Source: Borrelia maritima
GTDB lineage: Bacteria > Spirochaetota > Spirochaetia > Borreliales > Borreliaceae
DNA: 39,902 bases
Assembly (NCBI RefSeq): GCF_008931845.1
Contig: NZ_CP044537.1
Span: 1-39,902 of the forward strand
Reading direction: 5' to 3'
Position numbers and translations under genes: made by a program. The notes under the pieces were generated by a model. The model saw only the letters and a program-made list of their open reading frames with translations. It had not been told where the DNA came from and ran no database searches. Positions 27,740-37,751 of the stretch are shown piece by piece (within the stretch, counting starts at the first letter, position 1; every line of letters starts with the position of its first letter).

Positions 27740-28020
27740 TTTAAGATTTTTTTAAAGCTTTTAAAAACTCTATCTAAAAAATAAGATCCCATCTTTATTG
27801 CTAGGGTTAAATTTGTATTATTAATGTTTATTATACTAATAAACATTAATAATACTTATCTTCTTGCTATGATAAAATTTTCAAGAAAATCTTCAAATTT
27901 ATAAAGTTTTTGTTATTTTTTTATATAAAATTTTCATCAATTCAATTTTATTATTGTCACTGCAGTAGTTTTGTGTAATTAATTTTTATAACTTTAATAT
28001 TCCATTTTATTATTTTTGAT
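27740..28020 (-). pseudogene. PF50 fragment interrupted by a palindrome
   Basis: The minus strand reads KFEDFLENFIIARRQ, matching the KFEDFLKKFVIARSQ core of the PF50 fossil at 8876. Upstream, IIKLN--KFYIKK resembles the same protein. Further on, YFLDRVFKSFKK resembles its end. The segment between is replaced by the inverted repeat at 27816-27854. Confidence 0.5.
27816..27854. repeat. Perfect inverted repeat, 18-bp arms, 3-base centre
   Basis: TATTATTAATGTTTATTA and its exact complement flank TAC. It lies where the middle of a PF50 fossil should be, so it marks a deletion joint or an insertion. It contains TTAGTATA on the minus strand, like the telomere box, but at the centre rather than about 14 bases from an axis. 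Confidence 0.75.
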
Positions 28021-28474
28021 GGGTTTTAAAACGATAGTGATATTTTTAGAGATGCTAGAATTTATTGGTGATTAGAATCATATATTCTAAATTTAATATT
28101 TAGATAAAAAAGTAGAGACAAGAGCGGGGTGTCTAAAATCAATAAATAATGATAATAAAAGGGGGTTTGCATAAAATATAAGGTCGGGTATTGGAAAGTC
28201 TAAATGCTAATAAAATGAAAATTTAATTTCTAAAAAGACAATATTTTTATCAAAGTTTAAGAAATAAATAACAAAACACAGCATACAAAAATATTTATTG
28301 ATTTTTTACATTTGGGATAATTTAAAGAAATTAAAATAAGTTTTTTATTGTATGTCCGTATATAAAATTTATTACCTAAAATTTAGGTTTAAAAAAATAA
28401 AGTATTTTTTATTATATAAAACATTTTAGGAGCTAACAGGAAAAATAAAAATTTGTCAAGTGTATTATAACTAA

Positions 28475-28590
28475 ATGAGCAATAAAAACTATAAAATAAT
28501 TAGCATTTCAAATATTAAAGTAAGCGTTGTTAAAAGTGTTTTAACCATTAAATTTAATTTTATTAAAGGGATCAATAGGGAACTTGCCAA
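28475..28590 (+). pseudogene. PF32 ParA N-terminal fragment with destroyed Walker A
   Basis: From ATG 28475 it reads MSNKNYKIISISNIKVSVVK then SVLTIKFNFIKGI. The expected ParA start is 'KIITIASIKGGVGKS', so the P-loop glycines have become Val/Ser (KVSVVKS). Homology ends at about 28590, where a TnpB scrap begins. Confidence 0.6.
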
Positions 28591-28602
28591 TTAAAGGGGT
28601 GC

Positions 28603-28741
28603 TATGTGAACTTTAAGTAGTTGTAACACTTTGTATGATAGAGATATAAATATAACTCTAAATCTTAAAGATTCTTATTATAAAGAAGTAAAAACCAGGG
28701 TAGGAACTTTTTTAAAGCAAGAAGCTATTTCTATAATTTAA
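28603..28741 (+). pseudogene. tnpB: TnpB C-terminal scrap (plus strand)
   Basis: The frame reads TLYDRDINITLNLKDSYYKE and VKTRVGTFLKQEAISII before a stop. The D-R-D-I-N motif is the end of the TnpB nuclease domain. About 45 codons remain, joined directly to the ParA fragment. Confidence 0.6.
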
Positions 28742-28999
28742 TTTTTTATATTTTCTTTGGTAAATTTGATTACATTTGAGTTTTTGAATGTATATTTAAA
28801 TTGTGGTGGTTTTTTGAATTTCAAAGCTTTTTGTTTTATTTTGTGGGTATTTGTTCAACAGTCATAAAAATATATTATGCAATGTTATGCTATTTTTATA
28901 TCAACTGGATAGGAAATGTAAACTGTGATTAAACTAAAATTAATAAAAGTATTTATAAAAAATAAATTTAAACTCAATGAAGAAAATAATTATATTTAA

Positions 29000-29760
29000 A
29001 AACGATGCTTTAAAATTATATTTTATCAAAAATTATAAATTTGACAATAATCAAAAACCCCTAATAAACAAATTGCTTATATACTTAAGTATAATTTTTT
29101 GTTAAAAGTAAAGCAATCAGCAAATACATTGGATTATTGGTTTGTTGAACAATCAACACTAAAATCAAAATTACAAGCATATATAGGAATGGCCGATATT
29201 GGGCCTGCAATATTACAAAGTGGCTGCCGAGCTTTTCAAAAAATAGGTCAAAAAGTTAATTGAGGCACATATAAAACACTGAGGTTTTAGCCAAGTACAA
29301 ATAGATAATTTGGGGGCAATTTTATCAAATTGCTTGAAAAAAGTAAAGAATAAGGAAATAGTTTTTGATTTTGACCAAGATTCCAAAAATACGGTATTTG
29401 AAACCAGCAACTTAATGTAAGTTATTAATAATGCTTTTAAAAGCAAGAATGTAAATATTTGTGTTAATATAATGGATTGGCCAAAGGAAGTATTCTAAAA
29501 GACTGTCTATTTAGCATTAAAATCTTTAGCAACAATCAATTACATATAATAACGCGCCATTATCTAGAAACGCTACTATATGCCCAAAAAGAGATTAAAT
29601 TGATATAAATTTTAGAACAGTTTTGTTAGTTTGGGAGCAAAGTTTGAATTGTTCTAAGGTGCAAGAGATAAAATTGAACAACTAGGATCCTATTTAACAA
29701 GAAATGTTTTAAAAATTTGCAAGGGAAAAAGAAAAAGTATAGCTTTTAAATATGTAAAAA
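29000..29760 (+). pseudogene. Decayed gene, unrecognised family
   Basis: Readable pieces in several frames are KVKQSANTLDYWFVEQSTLK, AYIGMADIGPAILQSG, FDFDQDSKNTVFETSNLM, VNICVNIMDWPKEVF and TVYLALKSLATIN. The short match MDWPKEVF resembles a VDWPPKVF piece near 37340. The composition is clearly coding, but no family is recognised and no intact frame is left. Bases 28742-29000 hold nothing that I can identify. Confidence 0.4.
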
Positions 29761-30189
29761 GTTGCTTGAAATAAAGGACAAAAAGTAGAGATAAGAGCGC
29801 AGCAGAAGAAAGTGTTTACAAAGAGCAAATTTACAAATTAGAGATTTATAGAAAAAGTAATTTCCTTTGAGGAAATAATTCTATATTTCAAGTGCTTTTA
29901 ACTAAAAAAGCAAAAGAATTTTTAACCTATAATTTATGTGAGCTTTAGATGGATATAAGTTAATAGAATTAATTTACCGGGATGGGATTGAATATGCTTT
30001 TATGATATCTGTGAAAACTCTTTCAGTAGGAATAATACAAGAATTTCTAAGCCAAAAACCATATTAATAGTAATACCTATCCAAATAGTTAAAATATTTT
30101 CCCACAAAAGCTTAAATATACTATTTTTAAATTGTTGATAAAGCTTAAATATGCGTTTTTAAATTGTTAGTAAATTTAAAAGCTAAACA

Positions 30190-31110
30190 TTAAGGGTTAT
30201 ATTTTGACACTATAAGTCTTTTTAGATTTCCTGCTTCTAGAGATTGTTGCTTAATTTCATTGACCAGTTCATTTGAATAAGATTTAAGCTTATTAACATC
30301 TGTTTTTAGATTTTTATAATCTAGTAAAAGTTTTTTTGATCTTCCTGCGACACTTCCTTTTATATATAATATTTGTTCAAATGAGTTTTTAAGCGTTTCT
30401 AAATCCGAAATATCTAGTTTGTCTAGATTGTCTTTTTTGGAATATAGGTGATCAATTACTATGTCAAGAGCTCCTCCAATAGCGCTAAAGGAATTAAATA
30501 TACTTACTACTGGTGCTAGTTTATTTATATCTTGAATAATATCTGAAAATTCCTTTAATTCATGAGGATCCAAAGGGCTTAAAACAGTATAAGTATGCCT
30601 TCTAAATCTTATAGATCTTTCGGTATTGGCAGTCATCTTTTCAGTCCCTGCCCCCCAATTTAATCCCCTAAAAGATGGCAACATTCCGTAATGGTCTTCA
30701 GGTTCTTTTTCCATAATTTTTACATATTTTTCTTTAAAATTGTAGGCTGATTCTATTTGCTTTTTTAAATCATCAAATAGTCTATTTTTTAGTTGTTTTT
30801 TTATCAGTTCTTCCTCTTCCTCTTCTTCTTCTTGTTTTTCTTCTTGTTTTTCTTCTTGTTTTTCTTCTTGTTTTTCTTCTTGTTTTTCTTCTTGTTTTTC
30901 TTCTTGTTTTTCTTCTTGTTTTTCTTCTTGTTTTTTATTAAGCTCCTCTTTTGTCGTAGGTTTTGATTCTTTTTGCTTAGAGTCTTCGGTTGTGGGTCTG
31001 GATATTTTTTCAGGGTGGGGGTATTTAATCTCTTTTTGATCAGTATTAAAATCCGGCCTACAAGCTAAAAATAGAAAAACAAATATAGTTGTAATTATAT
31101 GGTACTTCAT
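30190..31110 (-). CDS. VraA-like PFam54_60 lipoprotein with KQEE repeats
   Basis: This 306-residue lipoprotein precursor has signal MKYHIITTIFVFLFLAC with lipobox LAC and Cys17. The mature tether (about 18-60) is charged. Nine tandem KQEE units and a run of eight Glu make a strongly acidic coiled-coil-like stalk (about 60-102). The globular PFam54_60 domain follows: FDDLKKQIESAYNFKEKYVK, ANTERSIRFRRHTYTVLSPL, DHLYSKKDNLDKLDISDLET, KKLLLDYKNLKTDVNKLKSY. The architecture of repeat stalk plus family domain recalls VraA (BBI16) of B. burgdorferi lp28-4. GGAGAG precedes ATG. No lesion is seen. It is probably surface exposed and prone to length variation; the host ligand is not readable. Confidence 0.88.
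   Translation of the reverse strand: MKYHIITTIFVFLFLACRPDFNTDQKEIKYPHPEKISRPTTEDSKQKESKPTTKEELNKKQEEKQEEKQEEKQEEKQEEKQEEKQEEKQEEKQEEEEEEEELIKKQLKNRLFDDLKKQIESAYNFKEKYVKIMEKEPEDHYGMLPSFRGLNWGAGTEKMTANTERSIRFRRHTYTVLSPLDPHELKEFSDIIQDINKLAPVVSIFNSFSAIGGALDIVIDHLYSKKDNLDKLDISDLETLKNSFEQILYIKGSVAGRSKKLLLDYKNLKTDVNKLKSYSNELVNEIKQQSLEAGNLKRLIVSKYNP
30831..30938 (-). repeat. Nine 12-bp tandem repeats (KQEE) in the VraA-like gene
   Basis: On the plus strand the unit CTTGTTTTTCTT recurs at exact 12-base steps from 30831 to 30927, nine times and almost without variation. Being in frame (4 codons), it can gain or lose units without breaking the gene. The identity of the units suggests recent slippage. 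Confidence 0.9.
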
Positions 31111-31421
31111 AAATACTCTCCTTTATATAATTCCATATTTATTTATATATACTTATTATAAGCAAATATTTAATTAAATTAAATAATTTATTGTAATATA
31201 AAATTTTTTAAATCTATTTTATATATCCTTGATTGATTTTTACCAAATTTGTTATTTAGGCGACAGTATGTTTGATTTGTGAAGTGAATAAGGTTGCTTT
31301 TATAATTATTTAAATATCAATGTATTTTATTAAAGCAATATTAATGTAAAATAGTAACTTTTTTTATTAGGCTTTTATATTTAAAGGCCTTTTTTACTTT
31401 AAAAATCCTTATTAATAAGTT

Positions 31422-32103
31422 TTAATTCATAATGCTGGGAATAGGTATTGATAATATAGTGTTTTTCAGATTTCTAGCTTATTTCTTTTCCTCATTAAAC
31501 CGATTTAATGTTGTGTTCAGGCATTCTTCTAATTTAGAATTCTCTGTTTTTATAGAATTTTTATTTTTTTGATAATCTAATAAAATCTGTTTCATGCTTT
31601 TTGAAAAAAATTTCCTTATAGAGAATTAATTGTTCAAGAGAATTTTTGATCTTTTCTAAATCAAGGGTATATGCCTTATCTAAGGCATCTTTTTTTGATT
31701 CTAATTGATTAATTGTCTGCTCTATGTTAAGTTCTAAAATTGCTATGCTGTTTAATATCTTGCCTGGTGATTGTAGTTTTGGTTTGTGAAATATTTTTGC
31801 AAATTCGTTGAATTCATCATCTGGTTAAAAAACTATTTATAAGGTCGAAGGCGCTGCTATCCATCTCGAAAGCTTTCTTTCCATTTTTACTGTTTATAGG
31901 CTTTTGATTTATCGGGTTAGCCAACGGCAGTTCGTTTTTGTTTATACTTTCTTTAGTTGTTGTTATTAAATTTTTTATTTCATTAATATATTCGTTTTTT
32001 ATTTTATCAGCATGTTTTTTAGTGCTGATTTAGTATCACGGTCGGGATTGCATCTGTTTAAAAGCAAAAAAACACATATATATAAAATTGTTTTATTTTT
32101 CAT
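31422..32103 (-). pseudogene. PFam54_60 lipoprotein, broken sister of 26905-27579
   Basis: It starts MKNKTILYIYVFLLLNRCNP with a degenerate lipobox (LNRC) and is frameshifted by about codon 30. It then continues in other frames with DDEFNEFAKIFHKPKLQSPG, KILNSIAILELNIEQTINQL and TLDLEKIKNSLEQL. The C-terminus ends at about 31422. The promoter-proximal DNA resembles that of the intact sister. Confidence 0.8.
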
Positions 32104-32539
32104 AAATATTCTCCTTAATTAGCGTAGATTAATTATATTATTATATTAGAAATCATACAACATAATAATGTGTTTTGTTATCAACAGGCATAATTTGCAT
32201 TGTTTTGTTTTTTATACTTATAAACATTAATCAAATTTTAGATGCTTACTTGTTATTTTTTAAATTTTTATTCTTATTTAATCTTTTTTTAGAAAAAATA
32301 ATTTGTATTTAGAGGGGATATTCCCCTTTAGATCTATTAGAAATTAATCTTCTCTTATCTTAGGTTAATATTAAAATATTCTTATCTTTAATATTAACCT
32401 TCCAAGCCTGCTATTCATTTTAATTTAAAGTCTTTTTTAATAATAAATACAATAACAGAGACGGTATGATATATCGGGTCCTTATTATTGTCATAATATT
32501 TACCGTTCTATTGTTCAAATTATTTCCTTATAAAAAATT

Positions 32540-32830
32540 CTTTATTTTTTAAATATCTTTTTTAAGCTTTTATGCCAAATTAGATATTTTTTTTGTAAGA
32601 TTTTTTATATATAAGTACCTTTTGTCTAAAAAATTCATTTTTTACTTTATAATAATAACTAAAAATTTAAAATTATAAATTAAAACAAAATTTTGCTATC
32701 TTTTTTCAAATCTTCTATTTTATAATCTTTTTGTAAGCTCATTTATGTTCAAATTATTTAATTTTTTCTATTTTAAATATTCCGAAAGAACCCTTTTATA
32801 AAGTCTTAAACATTGCTGTAGTATTTTTGT
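32540..32830 (-). pseudogene. PF50 remnant
   Basis: Across frames the minus strand gives RLYKRVL, then ILKIEKIK-FEHK-AYKKIIK, matching RLYKKVLSGDLKVEEIKQFG and ETYKRIKK of the PF50 fossil at 8876. A further NEFFRQKVLIYKKSYKKN stretch resembles the family's C-terminus. Bases 32104-32540 contain no recognisable gene. Confidence 0.4.
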
Positions 32831-32881
32831 AACCGATTTATATAACCTTTATTTATGCTTTGCAACTCTTCTTTATTCTTT

Positions 32882-33100
32882 TTATATTTTAGGTTTTCTT
32901 TTTTTGATAAATTTATTTGCAAATTCTTTAATTTTTTGATTTTCTTCTTTTTTGGTATATTCTAACCAATCTTCAAGTGTCTTATTTTTACCATGTAGTT
33001 TTCTAAATAATGAGTATTCTCTATCCCACTTAATAGTGACATCTTCATATTCTTTTATAATATGAAGATTTGATATATGGTTTTTAGGGAATTTAATCAT
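32882..33100 (-). CDS. Small hypothetical protein, 72 aa
   Basis: ATG 33100 is preceded by TTAGGAAGGGTTAAT, a good ribosome site. The frame encodes MIKFPKNHISNLHIIKEYED then VTIKWDREYSLFRKLHGKNK and a Lys-rich end (FANKFIKKRKPKI). It is soluble, basic and without a signal peptide. I do not recognise it. The ribosome site and balanced residue use suggest a real or recently lost gene. Confidence 0.5.
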   Translation of the reverse strand: MIKFPKNHISNLHIIKEYEDVTIKWDREYSLFRKLHGKNKTLEDWLEYTKKEENQKIKEFANKFIKKRKPKI

Positions 33101-33887
33101 ATTAACCCTTCCTAACTGTTTAAAATTATTATAGCAGTTTGATTCTTTTATTTTTTGAATTTTGTGACTTGTAGCAACAACTGATTATAAATATTCTATA
33201 AACAGATCTAATTTTTGTATTTTTACTTAACATATATGTTTTAATTTTAAACCCGTAATGCTATTATTGCAAATATTTGCTGGTAGATTATTAATGTTTT
33301 TGGACTTTTATATTCTAAAAACCTTTTTTCAATAGTTTATATAAGTAAAAATATATTGATTACTTTTAGAAATAATGAATCTAGCAATGATTATATGTGT
33401 TTTAAGACTTTAAATTTGGGTTGAGAATATAGGCTCTTTATAGGGAGGCTTTATTATCTAAAATATAAATAGTACAAATACTTTTACAGTATTTTAATGA
33501 TTTTGGCGAAATTACAAAGAATATAGCACGGTAAATCGTGTTTTTCCTAAAATCCAAAAAAAATTAAGTTGATATTTAATGTAAAAGGCGGTGCTCTTTT
33601 TTGAAATGCAAAGCTATGTAAAGTGAATCATTAATTCACATAGATTAATTGGGGTTGGGCGTGGGTGTTTTTAGATATTTTATCTTTTTTCCTTCTTCAT
33701 CTTTCTAAATAGCATATTTCCACATTTGGTGTTTTTATATTTATATCTTGCTTGGAATATTGTTTGTAAAAGAACTGCCAACAAGATATAATAATTTATC
33801 CTTTATAAAACCAACTTAAAAGATTTTTTTAATTGAGATTAAAGCGCACAATTAAGAAAAAAATTTAGATATAAAAAACCTTCAAAA
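33101..33887. other. Intergenic region without recognisable gene
   Basis: AT-rich, with small inverted words such as CACGGTAAATCGTG near 33525 and GTGAATCATTAATTCAC near 33620. No coding stretch is supported. Confidence 0.5.
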
Positions 33888-34631
33888 TTAATCTATTTTA
33901 AAACAAACATGTATGGCCATTGCCGAATTTTTTATTTTACAAATTGCCTCATTTAAGGTTATTAATATGATGTCATGCCCATTTTTATTTTCATCTTTAA
34001 GCTCATTATATACGCCTTCAAAATATGTTTCAACATTATACATAAGTGTTTTTATGCATTTTTTAGCTTCAATTTTATCTTCATTGCTTGAATTTTTTAA
34101 ATATACCTTTATTAATGAATTTTGATTATTAAAGCTGTCTATTGCCTTTTTAAGGTCATTATATTTACTAATGCTATTATCATACTCATCAATTACCGCT
34201 ATTTTTAACAATTCATCTAGTAAATTTATCATCTTTAATCCATTTTCTAAATTACTTTTAGCTGTTGGTGAGGCGTTATAGCCTGACATAATTAATGCTT
34301 TAAAAGCCAAATCAATCTTTTCTGATGACTTTTTAATTGCTTGAACTAGCTTGGGAGTATCTTTTACTTCTATATTCTTACTATTGCTTTTCTTTTGAGA
34401 ATTGACTTCTTCATTAGATTTTTCAGCATCGATTTTGGCTTCGCTTGCCAACATTAAGAGATCTTGAGCACTTAATGTTTTTATTTTTCCTTCACTTAAT
34501 TCATTTAAGCTTTGCTTACTAGTTGTTAATGCTATCGAGCTATTTTTGTTCTTTTCTTTTGCGGCTTTATTTTCGTACCATTTACACGAACTGATCAGGT
34601 TTATCAGTATTAACAATACTATTTTTTTCAT
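33888..34631 (-). CDS. Putative lipoprotein of unrecognised family
   Basis: This 247-residue precursor has signal core IVLLILINLI and lipobox ISSC with Cys16, followed by KWYENKAAKEKNKNSS as a tether. The mature protein is predicted to be largely helical and contains LSAQDLLMLASEAKIDAEKS, TPKLVQAIKKSSEKIDLAFK, LENGLKMINLLDELLKIAVI and CIKTLMYNVETYFEGVYNEL. Two more Cys occur late (C-xn-C near residues 192 and 229). TAGGAG lies 7 bases before ATG. A 16-base palindrome sits just upstream. It is clearly a Borrelia-type lipoprotein, but I cannot assign a family or ligand. No damage is seen. Confidence 0.8.
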   Translation of the reverse strand: MKKIVLLILINLISSCKWYENKAAKEKNKNSSIALTTSKQSLNELSEGKIKTLSAQDLLMLASEAKIDAEKSNEEVNSQKKSNSKNIEVKDTPKLVQAIKKSSEKIDLAFKALIMSGYNASPTAKSNLENGLKMINLLDELLKIAVIDEYDNSISKYNDLKKAIDSFNNQNSLIKVYLKNSSNEDKIEAKKCIKTLMYNVETYFEGVYNELKDENKNGHDIILITLNEAICKIKNSAMAIHVCFKID

Positions 34632-34652
34632 TTTGAAACTCCTAAATTAAAC

Positions 34653-34668
34653 AATAACAATTGTTATT
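34653..34668. promoter_or_regulatory. 16-bp palindrome upstream of the lipoprotein at 33888-34631
   Basis: AATAACAATTGTTATT is its own reverse complement and lies 22-37 bases before the ATG. A TATATT-like -10 is just outside it (around 34669-34676 on the minus strand). The position fits an operator near the transcription start. Confidence 0.45.
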
Positions 34669-34869
34669 AATATATAACGCAATTCTAAGCTTTAACTATT
34701 TTGTATTATGAAAAATGTCTCAATAATAATTCACAAGCTGAATATTTTAAGCCTATATTATGGGCTTAAAATATTGTCACAAGTCACAAAAATAACAAGG
34801 ATTAGATTTTTGGTTAATAAATAAATTTATTACACAGCTAATACAACATTACAAAAGCACAGATTTTTT

Positions 34870-35430
34870 AATTAAGTTTTAATTTGTTGGTATAGGTATT
34901 CTTTATTGCTGGATAAATATTATTAATGATATTGATTGTCAGTGGCATAAAATAGAATAGAATTTTTACAATAACAATTTTCTAATATATTGAGAATTTA
35001 ATTATGTAAAAAAGAAATTAATGTTTTTATAAAAAGAAAATAAATTATTAAATAAAATTAAGCTTTTTGTATCAATGGGATTAATAGTTTGGCTTTTAAG
35101 TATTGGGGATATTTATTTTAATAAAGAGATTACTTGTTGGGGGATTATAATAAAAAAAAGACATAATCAAGCATAGTGTAGAGAACTTATTGGGGGATAG
35201 TACTCATTGAAGGGATTTGTTCATTGATAAGGCAAAAAATACTAAGCATTACTTTATTTCTTTTATATTGATTTTAGCAAGAAGCGCCAATTCGTTATAA
35301 GTAAAGAAGAGAGCAATTTTATAGGGCTAGAAGAATATAAGTTTAAAGAGATGAGTATATATATTACAAGATGCTACAACTAAATCCAAAAGAAGATTAT
35401 AAAAAAATAAAAAATACAATTAAAAACTTA
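34870..35430 (+). pseudogene. Possible decayed gene, unrecognised
   Basis: Bases about 35060-35390 give KLFVSMGLIVWLLSIGDIYF then NKEITCWGIIIKKRHN, a stop, and later VISKEESNFIGLEEYKFKEM. There may be one membrane segment. There is no clear start, and stops interrupt it. No family recognised. Confidence 0.3.
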
Positions 35431-35435
35431 ATAAG

Positions 35436-36248
35436 TTACATTAACTTAATTAAGCTTTCTACTATTTTTGCTGAGCTGGAAGAAGCTTTTTTTAAGAATT
35501 TTTTATAATCATTATAATTATTTTCATTATTAACTATATCAGATATTCCCCGGATGATTATAAAGGGAATTTTAAAGCTGTATGCTACTTGAGCCATTGC
35601 TGCGCCTTCCATGTCTATTGCGATTGCGTTTTCAAATTCTTCTGGAATTTCTTGCAAAGTTTGATGGTCAATGAATTGGTCTCCAGTAATTATTAATCCC
35701 ATATATGAGGCTATATTTTTTATTTTTATCTTAGAAGTTTTCCTTATAAGCGCAGTATTTGCTTTAAATTTTTTAGGGTATTCTGGAATATGTCCAATTT
35801 CATATCCAAATTTATGTAGATCAAAATCGTAACTTGTTGTTTCTTTAGATATTACAACGTCTCCTATTTTTATAAATTTGTTTTTATTGCTATAAATTCC
35901 ACTAGCAACCCCAGCACCGATTATGTGACTAATTTTATATTTTGATATAATATAGCTTGTCCAAAGGGCTGTATTTATTTTTCCAACTCCCGTAGCTATG
36001 GTAATTATATTATGATACGCTACTTTCCCAATGGTAATCTTTTTTTTTCTTCTATGTTCTTCTATTGAAATAGATTTTTTGTTTTGAATAATCTTATTTA
36101 TCTCTTCTATTTCTGCTTTTGTAGCTGAGATTATTAAAATATTATTTTGAGAATTTTCATTTGGGGTATTTGTTTTTGACTCATTTCCCCAGCTATTTGA
36201 AACCATAGATACAAATATTAATATGTTTACTATATTTTTAATTTTCAT
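35436..36248 (-). CDS. pfs: Exported Pfs-like MTA/SAH nucleosidase
   Basis: This 270-residue protein belongs to the 5'-methylthioadenosine/S-adenosylhomocysteine nucleosidase family, which splits adenine from MTA, SAH or 5'-deoxyadenosine. Family landmarks are SATKAEIEEI (Glu46, equivalent to the acid Glu12 of E. coli), ATGVGKINTALWTSYII, IKIGDVVISKETTSYDFDLH, AIDMEGAAMAQVA (Glu214, ribose-binding) and RGISDIVNN (Asp237, proton donor). All catalytic residues are present. The first 21 residues (NIVNILIFVSMVSNSWG) are a signal peptide absent from cytoplasmic Pfs. The enzyme is therefore probably periplasmic or surface associated, as for the BBI06 relative on lp28-4. GGGAGC precedes ATG. It is a single gene with no operon partners. 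Confidence 0.92.
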   Translation of the reverse strand: MKIKNIVNILIFVSMVSNSWGNESKTNTPNENSQNNILIISATKAEIEEINKIIQNKKSISIEEHRRKKKITIGKVAYHNIITIATGVGKINTALWTSYIISKYKISHIIGAGVASGIYSNKNKFIKIGDVVISKETTSYDFDLHKFGYEIGHIPEYPKKFKANTALIRKTSKIKIKNIASYMGLIITGDQFIDHQTLQEIPEEFENAIAIDMEGAAMAQVAYSFKIPFIIIRGISDIVNNENNYNDYKKFLKKASSSSAKIVESLIKLM

Positions 36249-36890
36249 TAAGAAAGCTCCCTTATATGTTTTTTGTTAATTTATAGATTAGTATTTGCAT
36301 TTTATAGTTTAAATAGTATTGCAATATTACCTTATTTATAGGGTAATGTTTGTGTTTTATTTTCGACAATAAAACGAGCTTTTAGTTAAGAGTAAAATTT
36401 AAATTAATATTACTGATAATATCAATACTTAAAAACAAAAAGCAAATGCAAAGCAACGTATTCTATATTTGACTGTAGAATTTAAGTAACTCGTAAAAAG
36501 AAGCTAACTTTAGAAATGTTTTTAAAGTTAGAAAAAGCATTTAGAATAACAATCAATTTTTTAATTAAACATTTAGGTTTAATGTGGGCATTGAAATCTA
36601 ATAGTGAATCCAAATATTTTATTTTTATTAAAATTAAAGTGAAATTGCATTTGACAAGGACGCAAAAGATGACACCATGAATAGAAAAAACAAGCTTAAA
36701 TTTAATCGATGCATGTTCGAAATATAGTTTAATCAGCAGTAAAATTAATGCTTTAGCATTTTATTCTTAGAAGTTATTGTAATGGTTTATTTGCTGCTTG
36801 ATCCTAATGCCTTGTATTTTGGGGGTTAACTCTATGTGTTGGAATTTCTATTACATGGTTTGGATATTGAGATTGATATCAGCTATAATA
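36249..36890. other. Intergenic region without recognisable gene
   Basis: AT-rich; only short frames. It contains the pfs upstream region, and no repeat stands out. Confidence 0.5.
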
Positions 36891-36899
36891 GTTTAATAA

Positions 36900-37490
36900 A
36901 CTCTAATGCTTACGATATGCTTGTGAAAAGCTTGAAACTAAAGATTGTTTAAGCGCCATAAAAGATTTTATTCAAAAAGACAAATTACATGATGAAATAT
37001 TGGAATTTAAGCAAGATATTGCAAATTCCAATTCTAGTGATTTTTTTAAGATTAAAAATGGCAAAGCTTATTGAGCTTGAAAAAAGCAATTAATCACTTA
37101 TTTTATAAAAAAGATTTTTTATAAAAGTGGAAAATCTTAGATTTAAAAAATATCAAAAATTCGCTTGAACAATTATTCTCTATAAAACAATATTTTTCAG
37201 CAACCATAAAACAGATTTATTAGATTGTCAAAACAATAAAAATTTAAAACAAACTCAATAAGAGATACATAATAGAAAACTTTACTGTTAATTTCGTGAA
37301 GGGTTTAAATGACATTAAGGGATAAAATTTAAATAAATGATGTTGATTGGCCTCCCAAAGTATTTTCAAAACTGTCAAAATTAAAATCGAAGATTTAAAT
37401 AAACCAGAGGAGTTTTTAGAAAAACTGAAAAAATATCTTAAAAATCTAAAGAGCTTGAAGAATAATTAAGGAATCTGCAAAGGGTTTGAA
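36900..37490 (+). pseudogene. PFam54_60 remnant joined to an unrecognised coding block
   Basis: Bases 37130-37240 read NLRFKKYQK.. / DLKNIKNSLEQLFSIKQYFS and ATIKQI, then DCQNNKN, matching KIKNSLEQLFSIRNFFSTII of the lipoprotein at 26905. Further on, IFKTVKIKIEDLNKPEEFLE and KLKKYLKN repeat the block found inverted at 26340-26800. Stops are frequent. The same neighbour order (family domain, then this block) exists around 26.3-27.6 kb, so the two loci are inverted duplicates. Confidence 0.55.
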
Positions 37491-37589
37491 AGAACAGCAA
37501 ACTTGTTTTATTAAAATAAACAAGCATATCTAAATTTTTGAACCGGTATTATTAAATTAGTATATTAATTTATAAAAATTAAATTTTTA

Positions 37590-37751
37590 ACAAAGATGTT
37601 GTAAACTTAATTTATAAATAAGTACATTTACTATTTCTAGTTTTTTGCAATATTACAATAAAATATAAAATAATAAAAAAGTGTAAATGATAAAAGTAAC
37701 CAAATGAGCAGCATTGTTGTACTTTACAAAAGTATCCTATAAATACTTTAA
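37590..37751. repeat. Upstream region shared with 12835-13000 (inverted)
   Basis: It contains AATTTATAAATAAG, CATTTACTA, TTTTTTGCAATATTAC and GATAAAAGTAACCAA, then ATAAATACTTTAAATG. All recur in the same order on the minus strand at 12835-13000. Here it directly precedes the PF49 fossil; at 12.9 kb the gene is gone. Confidence 0.6.

Noticed and set aside
27816-27854. Internal telomere or telomere fusion, because TTAGTATA lies in the palindrome
   Set aside because: The box lies at the centre, not about 14 bases from an axis, and the flanks do not resemble the terminal sequences of this plasmid.
30831-30938. Regular short repeats that might suggest a CRISPR array
   Set aside because: The 12-base units are contiguous without spacers and in frame inside a lipoprotein gene. 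No Cas genes are present.
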